DNA from: UMGS363 sp051891935
GTDB lineage: Bacteria; Bacillota; Clostridia; Oscillospirales; Ruminococcaceae
Assembly: GCA_051891935.1 (NCBI GenBank)
Contig: JBJFFR010000044.1
Span: forward strand, 1-64,000
Direction: 5' to 3'
Length of the DNA stretch: 64,000 bases
In this document: positions 50,822-59,639 of the stretch, piece after piece
Layout of the letters: every line of letters begins with the position of its first letter
Position numbering within the stretch: position 1 is the first letter of the stretch
Made by a program: the position numbers and the translations under genes
Notes under the pieces: generated by a model
What the model was told of the DNA's origin: nothing
The model's input: only the letters and a program-made list of their open reading frames with translations
The model's database searches: none

Positions 50822-52165
50822 TTATTCATCACTCCCTTTGTTTTCATCGTTTTTGCTTAAAAGCTTTGATATATATGCAAAAAAGCCTTCACGTTTTGTG
50901 AAAGCCTTTTCAGCACCTGTTACCTTTTGAGCCGCATCATCGGGCGAAATGTAGCCGTATTCATCGGCACGGCGATAGAATTCTTCATTTTTCAGATTGA
51001 ATTCAACCTTGTCAAGCATCGACTGCCATTCTATCGGATTCGGCGTGTAAGTAACGCTTGAATTGTAGCCGTGAACCCGAAGCCATATCCTTGCTATGCT
51101 CTCTACAAGCCGTTTTTCCGCTCGCTGACGAGGTTCTATCATATCAACAATAACCTTGAATTCGACTGTCGATAAAGCATAGGAACCGCTTGAACGCCTG
51201 TTCATTAAAGTTCCTAACGTTTTTACTGCGTTCATCATCTGAACGTCAATAACATCTGCATAAGCGGAAATGCCCTGAAAATATGCCGAACTGTCACCGC
51301 CGATCGTGCTTATCTTCGTATCGTCTGTGTGAATAATGTCGTTTTCAGCGGAAAGACTTGCAAAGCTCGCACTTACCAAATCGTAAGTTTTCTGTATGTA
51401 TTCATTCGCCTTCGCAGGATTCGCAGCAACATCGGGCGGTGCCGACTTGATAAGGCTCTCTCTGTCGAGCGTAATATCATATCTCGGCGTGCCTACTCGG
51501 TAAAGTACGACCTGCGAACTGTTCAGAAATTCAAGCTGCATATCAGCCGCCGCCACTGCAGGTGCAAAAAGAAGCGAACCGCAGGGCGTTCCATCGGGAT
51601 TGTACGGAATCCATATCAGATTTGCCCCCGAAAGGTCGATCTGTTTGCCATTCACGCACTGATACGGAATCCATACCTGTTTCCCACCTCTTTCTTCAAG
51701 CTTCCATTTCAGATAGCGTGGGTCTATCGGATATACGTCCTCAATGTCCGTGCAATCAGCATTCACAACGACTTCACAACACATTCCGCCGCTCCGAAAA
51801 TCATATCCGTGAAGCTGAACGAGCAAACCGTCCAACCCGTTAGAATTGACCTCGTTCACCCGTTCCGCAAATTCATTCCATTCACGGAGTATTCTTGCCG
51901 ACGAAGCAGCTGAACAGGAAGTAAATTCAATGTGTCCGCCCTGATTGACAAGGCTCTGCAGTACAGCATATCCCATCGAAGTGTCGGGATGCTCTTTAAC
52001 AAGCAGGTCGATCGCATCGTGTATGTCGTAAGTGCTGCGCAAACGATCCAAAAGCTTTGTTCCTTTTGTGCGGAAGGGTGAGTATTCAGTCCTTGATGTT
52101 GAAACTTCCGAAGCTCTGCCTATGTATATAGGCTTTTCATTTTGTTTCTTTGAAAATAAAGGCAT
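50822..52165 (-). CDS. Portal protein
   Basis: 447 aa, typical for SPP1/HK97-type portals. GTKLLDRLRSTYDIHDAIDLL, WEFAERV area, YDFRSGGMCCEVVVN, VYPIDPRYLKWKLE and AVKTLGTLMNRRSSGSYALS are portal-like segments of stem and crown. It forms the dodecameric DNA channel at one capsid vertex. ATG at 52165 after GGAAGGGAGGG; an upstream in-frame reading to 52216 runs into terL. Confidence 0.88.
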   Translation of the reverse strand: MPLFSKKQNEKPIYIGRASEVSTSRTEYSPFRTKGTKLLDRLRSTYDIHDAIDLLVKEHPDTSMGYAVLQSLVNQGGHIEFTSCSAASSARILREWNEFAERVNEVNSNGLDGLLVQLHGYDFRSGGMCCEVVVNADCTDIEDVYPIDPRYLKWKLEERGGKQVWIPYQCVNGKQIDLSGANLIWIPYNPDGTPCGSLLFAPAVAAADMQLEFLNSSQVVLYRVGTPRYDITLDRESLIKSAPPDVAANPAKANEYIQKTYDLVSASFASLSAENDIIHTDDTKISTIGGDSSAYFQGISAYADVIDVQMMNAVKTLGTLMNRRSSGSYALSTVEFKVIVDMIEPRQRAEKRLVESIARIWLRVHGYNSSVTYTPNPIEWQSMLDKVEFNLKNEEFYRRADEYGYISPDDAAQKVTGAEKAFTKREGFFAYISKLLSKNDENKGSDE

Positions 52166-52188
52166 TTTGACGATTTCCCTCCCTTCCG

Positions 52189-53757
52189 TTATGCTCCGCC
52201 GATAAGACCGCACCACGGCAAAGCCGTGTTAATGGTTTCTGTATCGGAGAATACAAAATAAGCAGCCGAAACGTGGTCATCGTGACCATCTCCCGAACTG
52301 CCGTTGTGATATACAATTGTATTTCCTTTTCTGTCCCTCACATAATCGGAAAACTCAACCTTTATCCTTTCCGTCATCTCCGATTTGTCATCAAGAATTA
52401 TCATCTGACGGTTCTCAACAACTCTTGCAAGGTTTTCAACAAGATTTCCCTTGTTTGCTCCCTGTTCATTTATAGGAACGGTCGAGATCCCTCTTTCCAT
52501 GAGCTGACTGTTCACGGTTTCGTGACCGGTCCGTCCGAACTTGACAACAGCTCCGTTGTAGCGAGCAGAATACATCGCTATGCAGTCAAATTGCGCCGTC
52601 CAACCATAACCGTCCATAGAAACGGACTGCATTATCTTTCCCGTTTCATTTTCCATGACCCAAAGAACAGGGGAGTCACCTATCGAAGCAGGGTCATAAC
52701 CTATCGAATATGTCATAAAAGACTTCGGACTTCGCCATTCTTCAATGTAATTCTGCCGTTCCTCTTTCGTCTTAAATTCGGGAACAGCTTCAAGACATCG
52801 GTCGAACGTGGGGAAAACAGCATACTTGTTTGAGAGAAATTCTCCCATAATGTCCTGTCTGTATCGTGAATCGGACATTCTGTTTTTCAAATTCTCTCTG
52901 TAAGTCTTGCCGTTCGCCTTGACCTCATCGCCCTTTGCAGCCATATAAGGATTGTCCCAGGTCGTCCAATGGAACGATTCCCAGTCGGGGTCGTACAGCG
53001 GATTTTGCTTGCTGTTTATCCCAAACTGATACATCTTGTAGAAATAATTCTTTCCAAGAGGGGAGGAGTTGATAAGACCAACACCGCCCTTGCCGCCAAC
53101 GCCCTTGTGCGGAGAGTTAAGACGCATTTCAAGGTTATCCCATACCGTTTCAAGGTCCTTTATTCTCGCCGCTTCCGTGATAAGAACAATGTCCAAACCT
53201 ACGGCAACAAGACTTTCCGGGTCATACGCCGAATGCAGCTCTATAAGAACTCCGTTTATGAGTGTCATCTGACCTGTCGAACGGCTCTCGTCTGCAATAA
53301 GCTCTTTCGGGATAACTCGCTTCAAATCACGCCAGTTCTGCCTTGCGATAGTTTCTGTCGGCGCAATTATCCAACCCATTACCTTTGGAACAAGCGTTGC
53401 AGGGCGGTCTTCATTCGCACATTTCATAAGATATGTAAAGAATTCCACAACGCAGCAGTAGTCCTTGCCACCTCTCGCACCTGCCGCTATAACACGAAAA
53501 CGCTTGTCGCTTTTGTGTACCATAGCCTGATATTTGTGAGGATTGTAGTCAAGACGAATCTGCTTGCGGCTCTCTTTCGGCGGCGTGTATGCCGCTCGGC
53601 AGGACGGGCACATTCTGAACTCGCTGTATCGCCCTCGTTCATCGTCCCATTCCTGCCTGAATGTCGCTCCGCATTGTGCGCATACGGAAGACGCCTTCGA
53701 GCTTATCTCGGGTTCAGAATAACGCTCCTTGCCTGTGATATTAACACCTCTCGGCAT
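52189..53757 (-). CDS. terL: Terminase large subunit
   Basis: 522 aa. N-terminal zinc knuckle CAQCG ... CPSC (about 26-53), ATPase with AAGARGGKD (90-98) and DIVLITEAARI Walker B region, motif III INSSPLGKN, then the RNase H-like nuclease (IGYDPASIGDSPVLWV and the final DDHVSAAY). It drives DNA packaging through the portal and cuts the concatemer. A near-identical, nuclease-less copy of its ATPase half is at 3342-4094. ATG at 53757 overlaps the upstream stop. Confidence 0.97.
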   Translation of the reverse strand: MPRGVNITGKERYSEPEISSKASSVCAQCGATFRQEWDDERGRYSEFRMCPSCRAAYTPPKESRKQIRLDYNPHKYQAMVHKSDKRFRVIAAGARGGKDYCCVVEFFTYLMKCANEDRPATLVPKVMGWIIAPTETIARQNWRDLKRVIPKELIADESRSTGQMTLINGVLIELHSAYDPESLVAVGLDIVLITEAARIKDLETVWDNLEMRLNSPHKGVGGKGGVGLINSSPLGKNYFYKMYQFGINSKQNPLYDPDWESFHWTTWDNPYMAAKGDEVKANGKTYRENLKNRMSDSRYRQDIMGEFLSNKYAVFPTFDRCLEAVPEFKTKEERQNYIEEWRSPKSFMTYSIGYDPASIGDSPVLWVMENETGKIMQSVSMDGYGWTAQFDCIAMYSARYNGAVVKFGRTGHETVNSQLMERGISTVPINEQGANKGNLVENLARVVENRQMIILDDKSEMTERIKVEFSDYVRDRKGNTIVYHNGSSGDGHDDHVSAAYFVFSDTETINTALPWCGLIGGA

Positions 53758-54224
53758 CAATCATCACCGCCTATCGAAACCATAGTCGCACCCGATGAAT
53801 CAAAAACAGCAACCTTTATCGACTTCCTGTTGTTCGCATTCTGCGGTGCATCGGGATTTGCCGATGAAAGCTGCTGTTTCATCATTCTGTTATAAAGCTC
53901 GGTGGAAGCCTTTGCAAATTCATTGTAAGATTTAGCAGGATCTTTTGAACTTATGATACCTTCCTTCACAGCCGATAAAACTTCCTCGTCAAGAAGAACC
54001 TCGTCAAGACTGCAAAGAGCTTCTGCTATACGCTGCGAACTCTGAACCTTATTTTCATCAATAAGTACGGAAAGCTGTTTCCTTCGTTCTTCAACATTTT
54101 TGCGAAGCAGCGAAACCATAGAAGCGTTTGGCGTTCCCTGCATAAGGGATATCCTCGCTTCTTCAACCTGTTCCTCCGACATTTCAATGTCATTCTGCGG
54201 AACAAGCATATTATTTTTTAACAT
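53757..54224 (-). CDS. Putative terminase small subunit
   Basis: 155 aa directly upstream of terL with ATG/TGA overlap. Helical; MSEEQVEEARISLMQGTPNASMVSLLRKN reads like an N-terminal helical DNA-binding region, with long helices after it. No certain HTH. Named by position and size. Confidence 0.62.
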   Translation of the reverse strand: MLKNNMLVPQNDIEMSEEQVEEARISLMQGTPNASMVSLLRKNVEERRKQLSVLIDENKVQSSQRIAEALCSLDEVLLDEEVLSAVKEGIISSKDPAKSYNEFAKASTELYNRMMKQQLSSANPDAPQNANNRKSIKVAVFDSSGATMVSIGGDD

Positions 54225-54229
54225 AGGTT

Positions 54230-55084
54230 TCACTTCCTTTTGCTCGCTGTTTTTCCTGTTTCCGAAAGAAACTCATTTTCGGCTTTTTCCAATTCAAGCA
54301 TTTCCTTGTAAAGCTCGGGGTCTGTGTATTTTACGGAAAGCCTGTCAAGCTTTTCCGCCAAAGCCGTTTCAACGAAATCCGAGAATTTAATGTAAGGACA
54401 GTTTACCGAGTTGTAACGCTGCAGCGTCTTGTAAACCGCACTCGTCACATTCGGGTCAATGTACGCAAATATCAACGACATCTTGTTTTCCCTGACCTCA
54501 CGTTCGTTAATCATTGCGGAATGAGGAACATTTACAAAAACATCACTATGCCGCTGCATATATTCATTTATGGCAAGCTGAATAGCTTCGGGAACGGTAA
54601 ATCCCAACTGCTTCACTATATCCTCAAAATATAGGAATTCGGGACATTTCCTTATCTTTACCGAGCGTGAGTTTTCCAGCTTCGGCAAACCGTATTCACT
54701 CATATTCGGCTTTGCATCGCTGTTATAAGGGATCCTGCGCTTTCTCCACCTGTCATAAATGCTCTTGCCGATGTAGAACATAGCGTATTGAATTTCTTTG
54801 TTTCCCTTATAGCATCTTTCAAACTCTAACTTTATCCCTTTCGCAAAAGGCGATAAACTCCTGTGAGTGAGAAAAAGATTGACGTTCGGGTCGTAACGGC
54901 CTATCTCATTGAAAAACGCCTTCAAACCCGTTGCAGATTGATTCTCCGAGGATAAAACCGTCTTTTTCAGCGTTTCATCCATAAGCTTCTTGATCTTTTC
55001 ATCGCTTATCCGCTCGAATTTTGCAATGTCGGGCAAGCTGTAAACATTTCTGCTTAACGAAACATTTCCTATGATGTGAGCCAT
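54230..55084 (-). CDS. Hypothetical protein between lysis and terminase genes
   Basis: 284 aa, helical and basic; KIRKCPEFLYFEDIVKQLGFTVPEAIQLAINEYM resembles a helix-turn-helix. Ahead of the small terminase, it may be a DNA-binding packaging factor or a late regulator. Family not recognised. Confidence 0.6.
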   Translation of the reverse strand: MAHIIGNVSLSRNVYSLPDIAKFERISDEKIKKLMDETLKKTVLSSENQSATGLKAFFNEIGRYDPNVNLFLTHRSLSPFAKGIKLEFERCYKGNKEIQYAMFYIGKSIYDRWRKRRIPYNSDAKPNMSEYGLPKLENSRSVKIRKCPEFLYFEDIVKQLGFTVPEAIQLAINEYMQRHSDVFVNVPHSAMINEREVRENKMSLIFAYIDPNVTSAVYKTLQRYNSVNCPYIKFSDFVETALAEKLDRLSVKYTDPELYKEMLELEKAENEFLSETGKTASKRK

Positions 55085-55092
55085 GAAAGCCG

Positions 55093-55341
55093 TCAGCCTT
55101 TCGCTTGTAAGTGTTCAAGATCATCAATGCGATGATTGGCAACGCTGATTTTCTCTTCGGTAACTGCACTATCCTGTTCAAGCTTATAAACACGTTCGAT
55201 AAGATTGTTATGCTTGTCGACCTTCTTTTCAAGCTGCTCAATGCGATAGTTTGAAAGCTTTGTGTTTATAAGTATTCCGCCCAATGAACCTATCGCACTT
55301 CCAAAAAGAGCAATAAGAGCTGAAATAATTTCTGTTGTCAT
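55093..55341 (-). CDS. XhlA/BhlA-like holin partner
   Basis: 82 aa. N-terminal membrane helix (EIISALIALFGSAIGSLGGILI) then a coiled coil (IEQLEKKVDKHNNLIERVYKLEQD). Matches hemolysin XhlA/holin-accessory design. Overlaps the holin gene (ATGA). Confidence 0.75.
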   Translation of the reverse strand: MTTEIISALIALFGSAIGSLGGILINTKLSNYRIEQLEKKVDKHNNLIERVYKLEQDSAVTEEKISVANHRIDDLEHLQAKG

Positions 55342-55556
55342 TCCTTGCCCTCATCTTTCTTTTCAACAGCTGCCTTGTCCGTACCGCCTTCTGCAAGCAT
55401 ATAGATAGCCAGTGTTCCCGTTGCCGCAATTACGCCTGTGACCTTTTCCTGCGAGTTTGCATCAGCACCGAACGCCATCATCAAAGCGATAACAACACCG
55501 CTTACCGCCGCCCAGAACTTTCTTGAAGATAATTTTCTTTTCCAGTCAATTTTCAT
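55338..55556 (-). CDS. Phage holin (LC3 type)
   Basis: 72 aa. KIDWKRKLSSRKFWAAVSGVV is the LC3 holin start, with two membrane segments (about 13-30 and 40-55) and a charged C-terminus. Forms the membrane hole that releases the amidase. ATG at 55556 after GGAGG. Confidence 0.87.
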   Translation of the reverse strand: MKIDWKRKLSSRKFWAAVSGVVIALMMAFGADANSQEKVTGVIAATGTLAIYMLAEGGTDKAAVEKKDEGKE

Positions 55557-55560
55557 ATAT

Positions 55561-56295
55561 TTAAACCTCCGTTTTAACAATAAAAGCCTCGGGAAAAACC
55601 TTTCTAACACTTGCAAGATATATCTCCGCATTCTCCTTGCTGCGGAAAGCCCCGACCTGAACTCTGTACAGTGTATTCTTTTCCTCCTGCTCGGAAAGAT
55701 ATCCTGAAACCTTCGCCTTGAACTCGTCCCAGTGAGGTCGAATGTACACAGGACAACCTTTGTACCCGTCTGGCAGCTTGTTCAGCTCGTCCACCGTGCC
55801 TTTTTTGCCGTTTCTGACGTTGCACCAGTAGTTGTGCGTGAAAAGCTTGTCCGTGCCTACCTTGCAGGTATGCATAAGCCAAGCAATAAGCCTTGCGGCA
55901 TTGTCCTCTGCCTTTGTGCTGTTTCCTATGACCTCGATCGAGATAGTCGCCTGATTTCCGATGTGTGAGCCGTTGGCGTCCGCCTTGCCCTTCTGTCCTG
56001 CGTGCCAAGACTGAAAATCAAGCGGAAGCTCCTGCCACGCTTCGACTTCATCAACGTAGAAATGTACCCTCACATCGTTCATATTGCCGTTATAGGTCGC
56101 ACGAACATACTGCTCTGCCATTGTAGTCTGTGTGCTGACCTTAATTCCATCGGTGTTATGTACCGTGTAACCCCCGAAAGGCAGTACACGCTTACTCGGC
56201 AAAGCAATTTTATTCGGATTATGCTTTGTCAGAAAAAATTCTTTAACTGTAACACCGTTTGCGTTGTATATCCTATCTGGAACAAGATATGCCAT
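55561..56295 (-). CDS. N-acetylmuramoyl-L-alanine amidase with SPOR domain (endolysin)
   Basis: 244 aa. Amidase_2 fold (about 20-165): VHNTDG with zinc His46, SWHAGQ, ISIEVIGNS, FTHNYWC. A C-terminal SPOR-like repeat (about 185-244; LYRVQVGAFRSKENAEIYLASVRK) binds denuded peptidoglycan. It cuts the amide bond between muramic acid and the stem peptide at lysis. ATG at 56295 after AGAGGTGAT. Confidence 0.92.
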   Translation of the reverse strand: MAYLVPDRIYNANGVTVKEFFLTKHNPNKIALPSKRVLPFGGYTVHNTDGIKVSTQTTMAEQYVRATYNGNMNDVRVHFYVDEVEAWQELPLDFQSWHAGQKGKADANGSHIGNQATISIEVIGNSTKAEDNAARLIAWLMHTCKVGTDKLFTHNYWCNVRNGKKGTVDELNKLPDGYKGCPVYIRPHWDEFKAKVSGYLSEQEEKNTLYRVQVGAFRSKENAEIYLASVRKVFPEAFIVKTEV

Positions 56296-56336
56296 AATAT
56301 CACCTCTCAAAAAATCTGTAATTCGGCTTGCTTACA

Positions 56337-56570
56337 TCATTCCGATACCTCATCGACTGGTTCAGAGCTTTCCGCCTCTTCCGCAGCTGCACGTTCAGCT
56401 TCGATACGAGCATTCTTTTCATCGATAGCCGACTGTATCTCCGCAAGATCAGTTTCGGAAAGCACACCCTTTTCAAACCATCCTGCAGCATTGAGAATGA
56501 TCTGATAATCAGCCATTTTTCCAACAGCCGAAATGAATCCATTTTTTATGAATGTTCCAAGATTAAACAT
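56337..56570 (-). CDS. XkdX family protein
   Basis: 77 aa. VGKMADYQIILNAAGWFEKGVLSETDLAEI is the XkdX signature; the tail is Ala/Glu-rich. A small protein found at fibre/lysis borders, function unclear. GAGGAGG site. Confidence 0.82.
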   Translation of the reverse strand: MFNLGTFIKNGFISAVGKMADYQIILNAAGWFEKGVLSETDLAEIQSAIDEKNARIEAERAAAEEAESSEPVDEVSE

Positions 56571-56590
56571 AATATTTTCCTCCTCAAAAT

Positions 56591-57595
56591 TTATACATTG
56601 CCGCCCAAACTTAAAACAGCAGCTCTCAATTCATCTATCTGCTTCTGCAAGCCCTTTGTAATCGGCATAACACACTCCGAAAGAACCTTGTTAGTGCAGT
56701 ATTTCACAGACATTTCTACTCCTGCACTATTTGATACATTTGTCACTCTGTCAAACGTCTGTAAAGTCCTTAAAGCATCCACTTCCGTAGCTGTCAACTC
56801 GATTTCAAACGGAGTTGCAAGCTGATACGCGATAGTTATCGGATTGCTTGTAAGATGTGTTTTCCATTCATTGACTGTTAATGTACAATAATTACTGTCG
56901 TAAAAGATTATCTTGCTGCCACTGTCAACCGAAACGCCCATCACATTCCGATACGTTTCGTTGTTTGTTTTAACAGAATACAAATCACACAGAATCATTT
57001 GACAGGGTAAATCATTGCTACTCCACGCTATTGGTTTAAGATTCTCAGCCATTGATATATAGAATCTGCGGTCAATTGTGCCGGTGGATATACCATTTGC
57101 AGTTGCCGTGGATGCCCATACTTCATCGCTACTACCGTTTAGAATAGCCTTGTTAATACGTTTTATAATTTTACCTGTGCTATCAGCATTGTAAACCAGC
57201 GTATCACAAATCCACTGCTGACCGTTGCTGTCGGTGTAGTTTCCACCCTCGGAAACAGGTATTCCGCATAACGGTAAAGCGGATGTTATTTCTGCTGATA
57301 ACGAATAACCATTCTGATCCTCACACGTTATCGTTATGTTTCCGCTGTCACCCACCGAAACAATGTCGATAGGCGCATTAGGAGTAGGTGTGCCGTTCTG
57401 CACCGACCTTCCAAAAATATTAAGCCCAAGCAAAGGATAATCCACGGAATCATCAAAAGTATAAGAATCAGCTCCGCTTACAGCCATGCCGCCGTCTGTA
57501 AGCCACGCAGGAATGTCAGTAATGCCGTCAAAAGGATGAGTATGTCCCTTGTTTTCAACATCATCTTCTCTTGTAACAGGAGAAACATTTCTCAT
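56591..57595 (-). CDS. Tail fibre/receptor-binding protein
   Basis: 334 aa. Contains NGTPTPNAPIDIVSVGDSG, a widespread phage fibre motif, and a Tyr/Ser-rich beta body (about 40-250), ending in a trimerisation-like coiled helix (LQKQIDELRAAVLSLGGN). Probably a baseplate-attached receptor binder. Overlaps its upstream neighbour closely. Confidence 0.75.
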   Translation of the reverse strand: MRNVSPVTREDDVENKGHTHPFDGITDIPAWLTDGGMAVSGADSYTFDDSVDYPLLGLNIFGRSVQNGTPTPNAPIDIVSVGDSGNITITCEDQNGYSLSAEITSALPLCGIPVSEGGNYTDSNGQQWICDTLVYNADSTGKIIKRINKAILNGSSDEVWASTATANGISTGTIDRRFYISMAENLKPIAWSSNDLPCQMILCDLYSVKTNNETYRNVMGVSVDSGSKIIFYDSNYCTLTVNEWKTHLTSNPITIAYQLATPFEIELTATEVDALRTLQTFDRVTNVSNSAGVEMSVKYCTNKVLSECVMPITKGLQKQIDELRAAVLSLGGNV

Positions 57596-57601
57596 ATACG
57601 A

Positions 57602-58210
57602 TCACCCCATAATTACAGCCTTGTATGTTCCTTCCGCAACATTACCGGCTTTTATCCTGATCTTTAACGCAGATGTCGAAACCGCTTCAACATCGGCAAT
57701 AACCATTTCACCGCTTGCGATATCGTAAATCTGTACAATAGGGTACTGATTGCCGAGATTGTGAGTAACATCCCATTCACAAACGCCGCCCGAGCCTGTG
57801 AGGGTCGGATTCTCGCAGGAATACTTGTAAACATTGCCGTCATCTCCCGAAGGAACATAAAGCCAAGTCGGTGTAGTCGAATTAGCAATGAACATATCTC
57901 CTATCTTCGCAGCCTTTGAATCGTAAGTTCCGTCCGTGACAACAATGTATGTATCACCAACACTTACAGCAGAAGACGGAAGCACCGTTACCGTTCCCGT
58001 TGTTCCGACAGTACCGACGATCCTTGCAGGAACATCCGCGCCGCCGTCAACCCATCTCTTACCGTTCCAAGTCTTGATCTTATTTGAAACCGTGTCAAAG
58101 TACATCTGTCCTGCTTTCGGATCGGAAGGAGGAACAGCAAGGTTCTGAATGACTACATTCTGTATTTCGTTCTGATTCATATTAATATTCGTAAGAATGG
58201 TTTTTGACAT
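57602..58210 (-). CDS. Tail fibre protein
   Basis: 202 aa. Early SDPKAGQMYFDTVSNKIKTWNGKRWVDGG is a fibre collar motif; then a Thr/Val-rich region and a C-terminal beta domain (GVCEWDVTHNLGN, PIVQIYD) related to the next gene. GGAGG site. Confidence 0.75.
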   Translation of the reverse strand: MSKTILTNINMNQNEIQNVVIQNLAVPPSDPKAGQMYFDTVSNKIKTWNGKRWVDGGADVPARIVGTVGTTGTVTVLPSSAVSVGDTYIVVTDGTYDSKAAKIGDMFIANSTTPTWLYVPSGDDGNVYKYSCENPTLTGSGGVCEWDVTHNLGNQYPIVQIYDIASGEMVIADVEAVSTSALKIRIKAGNVAEGTYKAVIMG

Positions 58211-58229
58211 TGTAAACGCCTCCGTATCT

Positions 58230-58520
58230 TTAGTTCAAATAAGCCTTGCCCGAAAAAGCAGAGCTGAAATGTATCTCAATATTGTTTTTGTCAATGTAGC
58301 ATACTTCTCCGACAACTTCGTTTCCTGCACTGTCAACGATAGTCACCGAGCAGAACTTGTTCTGACCGTGATTTATACTCCATACAGCGGATGCCGAAGC
58401 CTGCTCGAAAACAAAACTCTTGTCCGCACTTGTTATCGCACCGCCGCCCGTCTGAACGTTTGCGCCGATTTTCGGAGAACCCGAAGTAATATTGACCGTT
58501 ATTTCCGTTGTATCTGTCAT
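58230..58520 (-). CDS. Small fibre-associated protein
   Basis: 96 aa; VWSINHGQNKFCSVTIVDSAGNEVVGEVCYID and FSSAFSGKAYLN are the same beta domain as the C-terminus of its downstream neighbour (WDVTHNLGN...), so they are paralogous modules. Overlaps the upstream gene (TAATG). Confidence 0.72.
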   Translation of the reverse strand: MTDTTEITVNITSGSPKIGANVQTGGGAITSADKSFVFEQASASAVWSINHGQNKFCSVTIVDSAGNEVVGEVCYIDKNNIEIHFSSAFSGKAYLN

Positions 58521-58885
58521 TATGTCACATCTCCGATCTCGCCCAAAGCAGGAGTGAGCAAAAGTACTCCGTCAGTAACAGGCGTGTAAAATGCGTCATT
58601 TGCAAACTTGACAGCAAAATCCCAGTAATATTCCTTTCCGTCCTCACCTGTGCGCCAGTCCACCGTGTCGGAGGGGGATATCTCTATAATTATTTTGCCG
58701 TCCGGGTCACAGTCCGCAGCAGTCAGCTTCTTCTGCATCTTGACAGGAACACCCTTTTCTTTGCGTTCCTTGACGGTAAAGATAGCTGTGTCACCCTGCG
58801 AGAGCGTATAAGCCGCATCATCGACCTTCAATTCAATAATTATGGCCTTGCTGTTTCCTCTCGGAAAGCTTATCGTTTCAGCCAT
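58520..58885 (-). CDS. Baseplate upper protein-like (BppU-type)
   Basis: 121 aa, beta-sandwich (FPRGNSKAIIIELKVDDAAYTL, VDWRTGEDGKEYYWDFAVKFAN), the BppU N-terminal fold that joins fibres to the baseplate. First structural gene of the leftward late block, just after a terminator. Confidence 0.72.
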   Translation of the reverse strand: MAETISFPRGNSKAIIIELKVDDAAYTLSQGDTAIFTVKERKEKGVPVKMQKKLTAADCDPDGKIIIEISPSDTVDWRTGEDGKEYYWDFAVKFANDAFYTPVTDGVLLLTPALGEIGDVT

Positions 58886-58911
58886 TTCATCACCGCCTTT
58901 GCATAATAAAA

Positions 58912-58948
58912 AAAGACCTCAAACGGATATCATCCGTTCAAAGTCTTT
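58912..58948. terminator. Terminator between phosphatase and late genes
   Basis: AAAGAC-AACGGAT (from 58912) pairs with ATCCGTT-GTCTTT (to 58948). On the minus strand TTTTTTTATT follows. It separates the phosphatase cistron from the structural genes, so the late genes need antitermination or a hidden promoter in 58886-58911. Confidence 0.82.
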
Positions 58949-58969
58949 ATAAGTTCAAATATCGTAGAA

Positions 58970-59452
58970 TTATATCTTGTCCCAATTCTGTAAAGCGAAA
59001 CCTCTCATTCCGCCTGCAGGTTCATAATCGGGATAAATGTTTCTGTATTGACTTTCCGCTTCTTCAAAGGAAAGACCCGAGAAAAAGCCTTTGTGCTTCA
59101 TATACAGCAAACCTATCACAGCAGAACGACTGTGACCCTGATTGCAGCAGACAAGCACCTGCCTGTCAAGCTTGTCAAGTGCATTTTCAATGAAATCCAA
59201 TACCCTTGAAATGATAACAGGGGATATCCACTCGGGGTTCTCTACATCAACGAGATTGCATATAAGGCAGCGTTCACGCTCCGCAAAAAGATATTCGGGA
59301 TGTTCCTTTCCACAGGAACGTCCGCTGTAACCTACTGCCTTCCTGTGATAAGGCTCTTTCGCAGCAATAACACTGTAAAAATCCTCGTTTTCCTTTATTC
59401 CTTCATAATCGTCAACAGTCCCGACGAAAAAATTCGGTATTATTTCAGTCAT
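58970..59452 (-). CDS. Dual-specificity (protein tyrosine) phosphatase
   Basis: 160 aa. P-loop C103-N-Q-G-H-S-R109 (CX5R) after DRQVLVC, the conserved general-acid area near HPEYLF, and AGGMRGFALQNW at the end. Dual-specificity phosphatase fold. Substrate unknown: host phosphoproteins, or phospho-sugars/nucleotides. Its own terminator follows. ATG at 59452 overlaps the end of the upstream small gene; longer upstream reading is not supported. Confidence 0.87.
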   Translation of the reverse strand: MTEIIPNFFVGTVDDYEGIKENEDFYSVIAAKEPYHRKAVGYSGRSCGKEHPEYLFAERERCLICNLVDVENPEWISPVIISRVLDFIENALDKLDRQVLVCCNQGHSRSAVIGLLYMKHKGFFSGLSFEEAESQYRNIYPDYEPAGGMRGFALQNWDKI

Positions 59453-59618
59453 TGTATTTAACTCCTTTTGGTGCTTTGATAACGTGGTATTCAGCAGGCC
59501 TGTCAGTCTTCCTGCATCTATTAATATACGGACAGAATACGATATTGTCAAGGTTTTTATCCCTATAACAGCATTTTTCACAAGCAATTCGCTGCTTTTC
59601 TGTTATTTTTTTCAACAT
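59445..59618 (-). CDS. Small Cys-rich protein coupled to the phosphatase
   Basis: 57 aa: KKITEKQRIACEKCCYRDKNLDNIVFC and NRCRKT; five cysteines suggest a zinc or metal site. It overlaps the phosphatase ATG by 8 nt (AATGACTGA), with AAGGACGG before its own ATG at 59618. No match recognised; its coupling suggests a shared role with the phosphatase. Confidence 0.65.
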   Translation of the reverse strand: MLKKITEKQRIACEKCCYRDKNLDNIVFCPYINRCRKTDRPAEYHVIKAPKGVKYND

Positions 59619-59639
59619 AGACCCGTCCTTCCGTAAATT

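Noticed and set aside
52969..53895. 308-codon plus-strand frame opposite terL
   Set aside because: Antisense to a certain terminase gene; composition-driven. A similar shadow lies opposite the early terminase copy.
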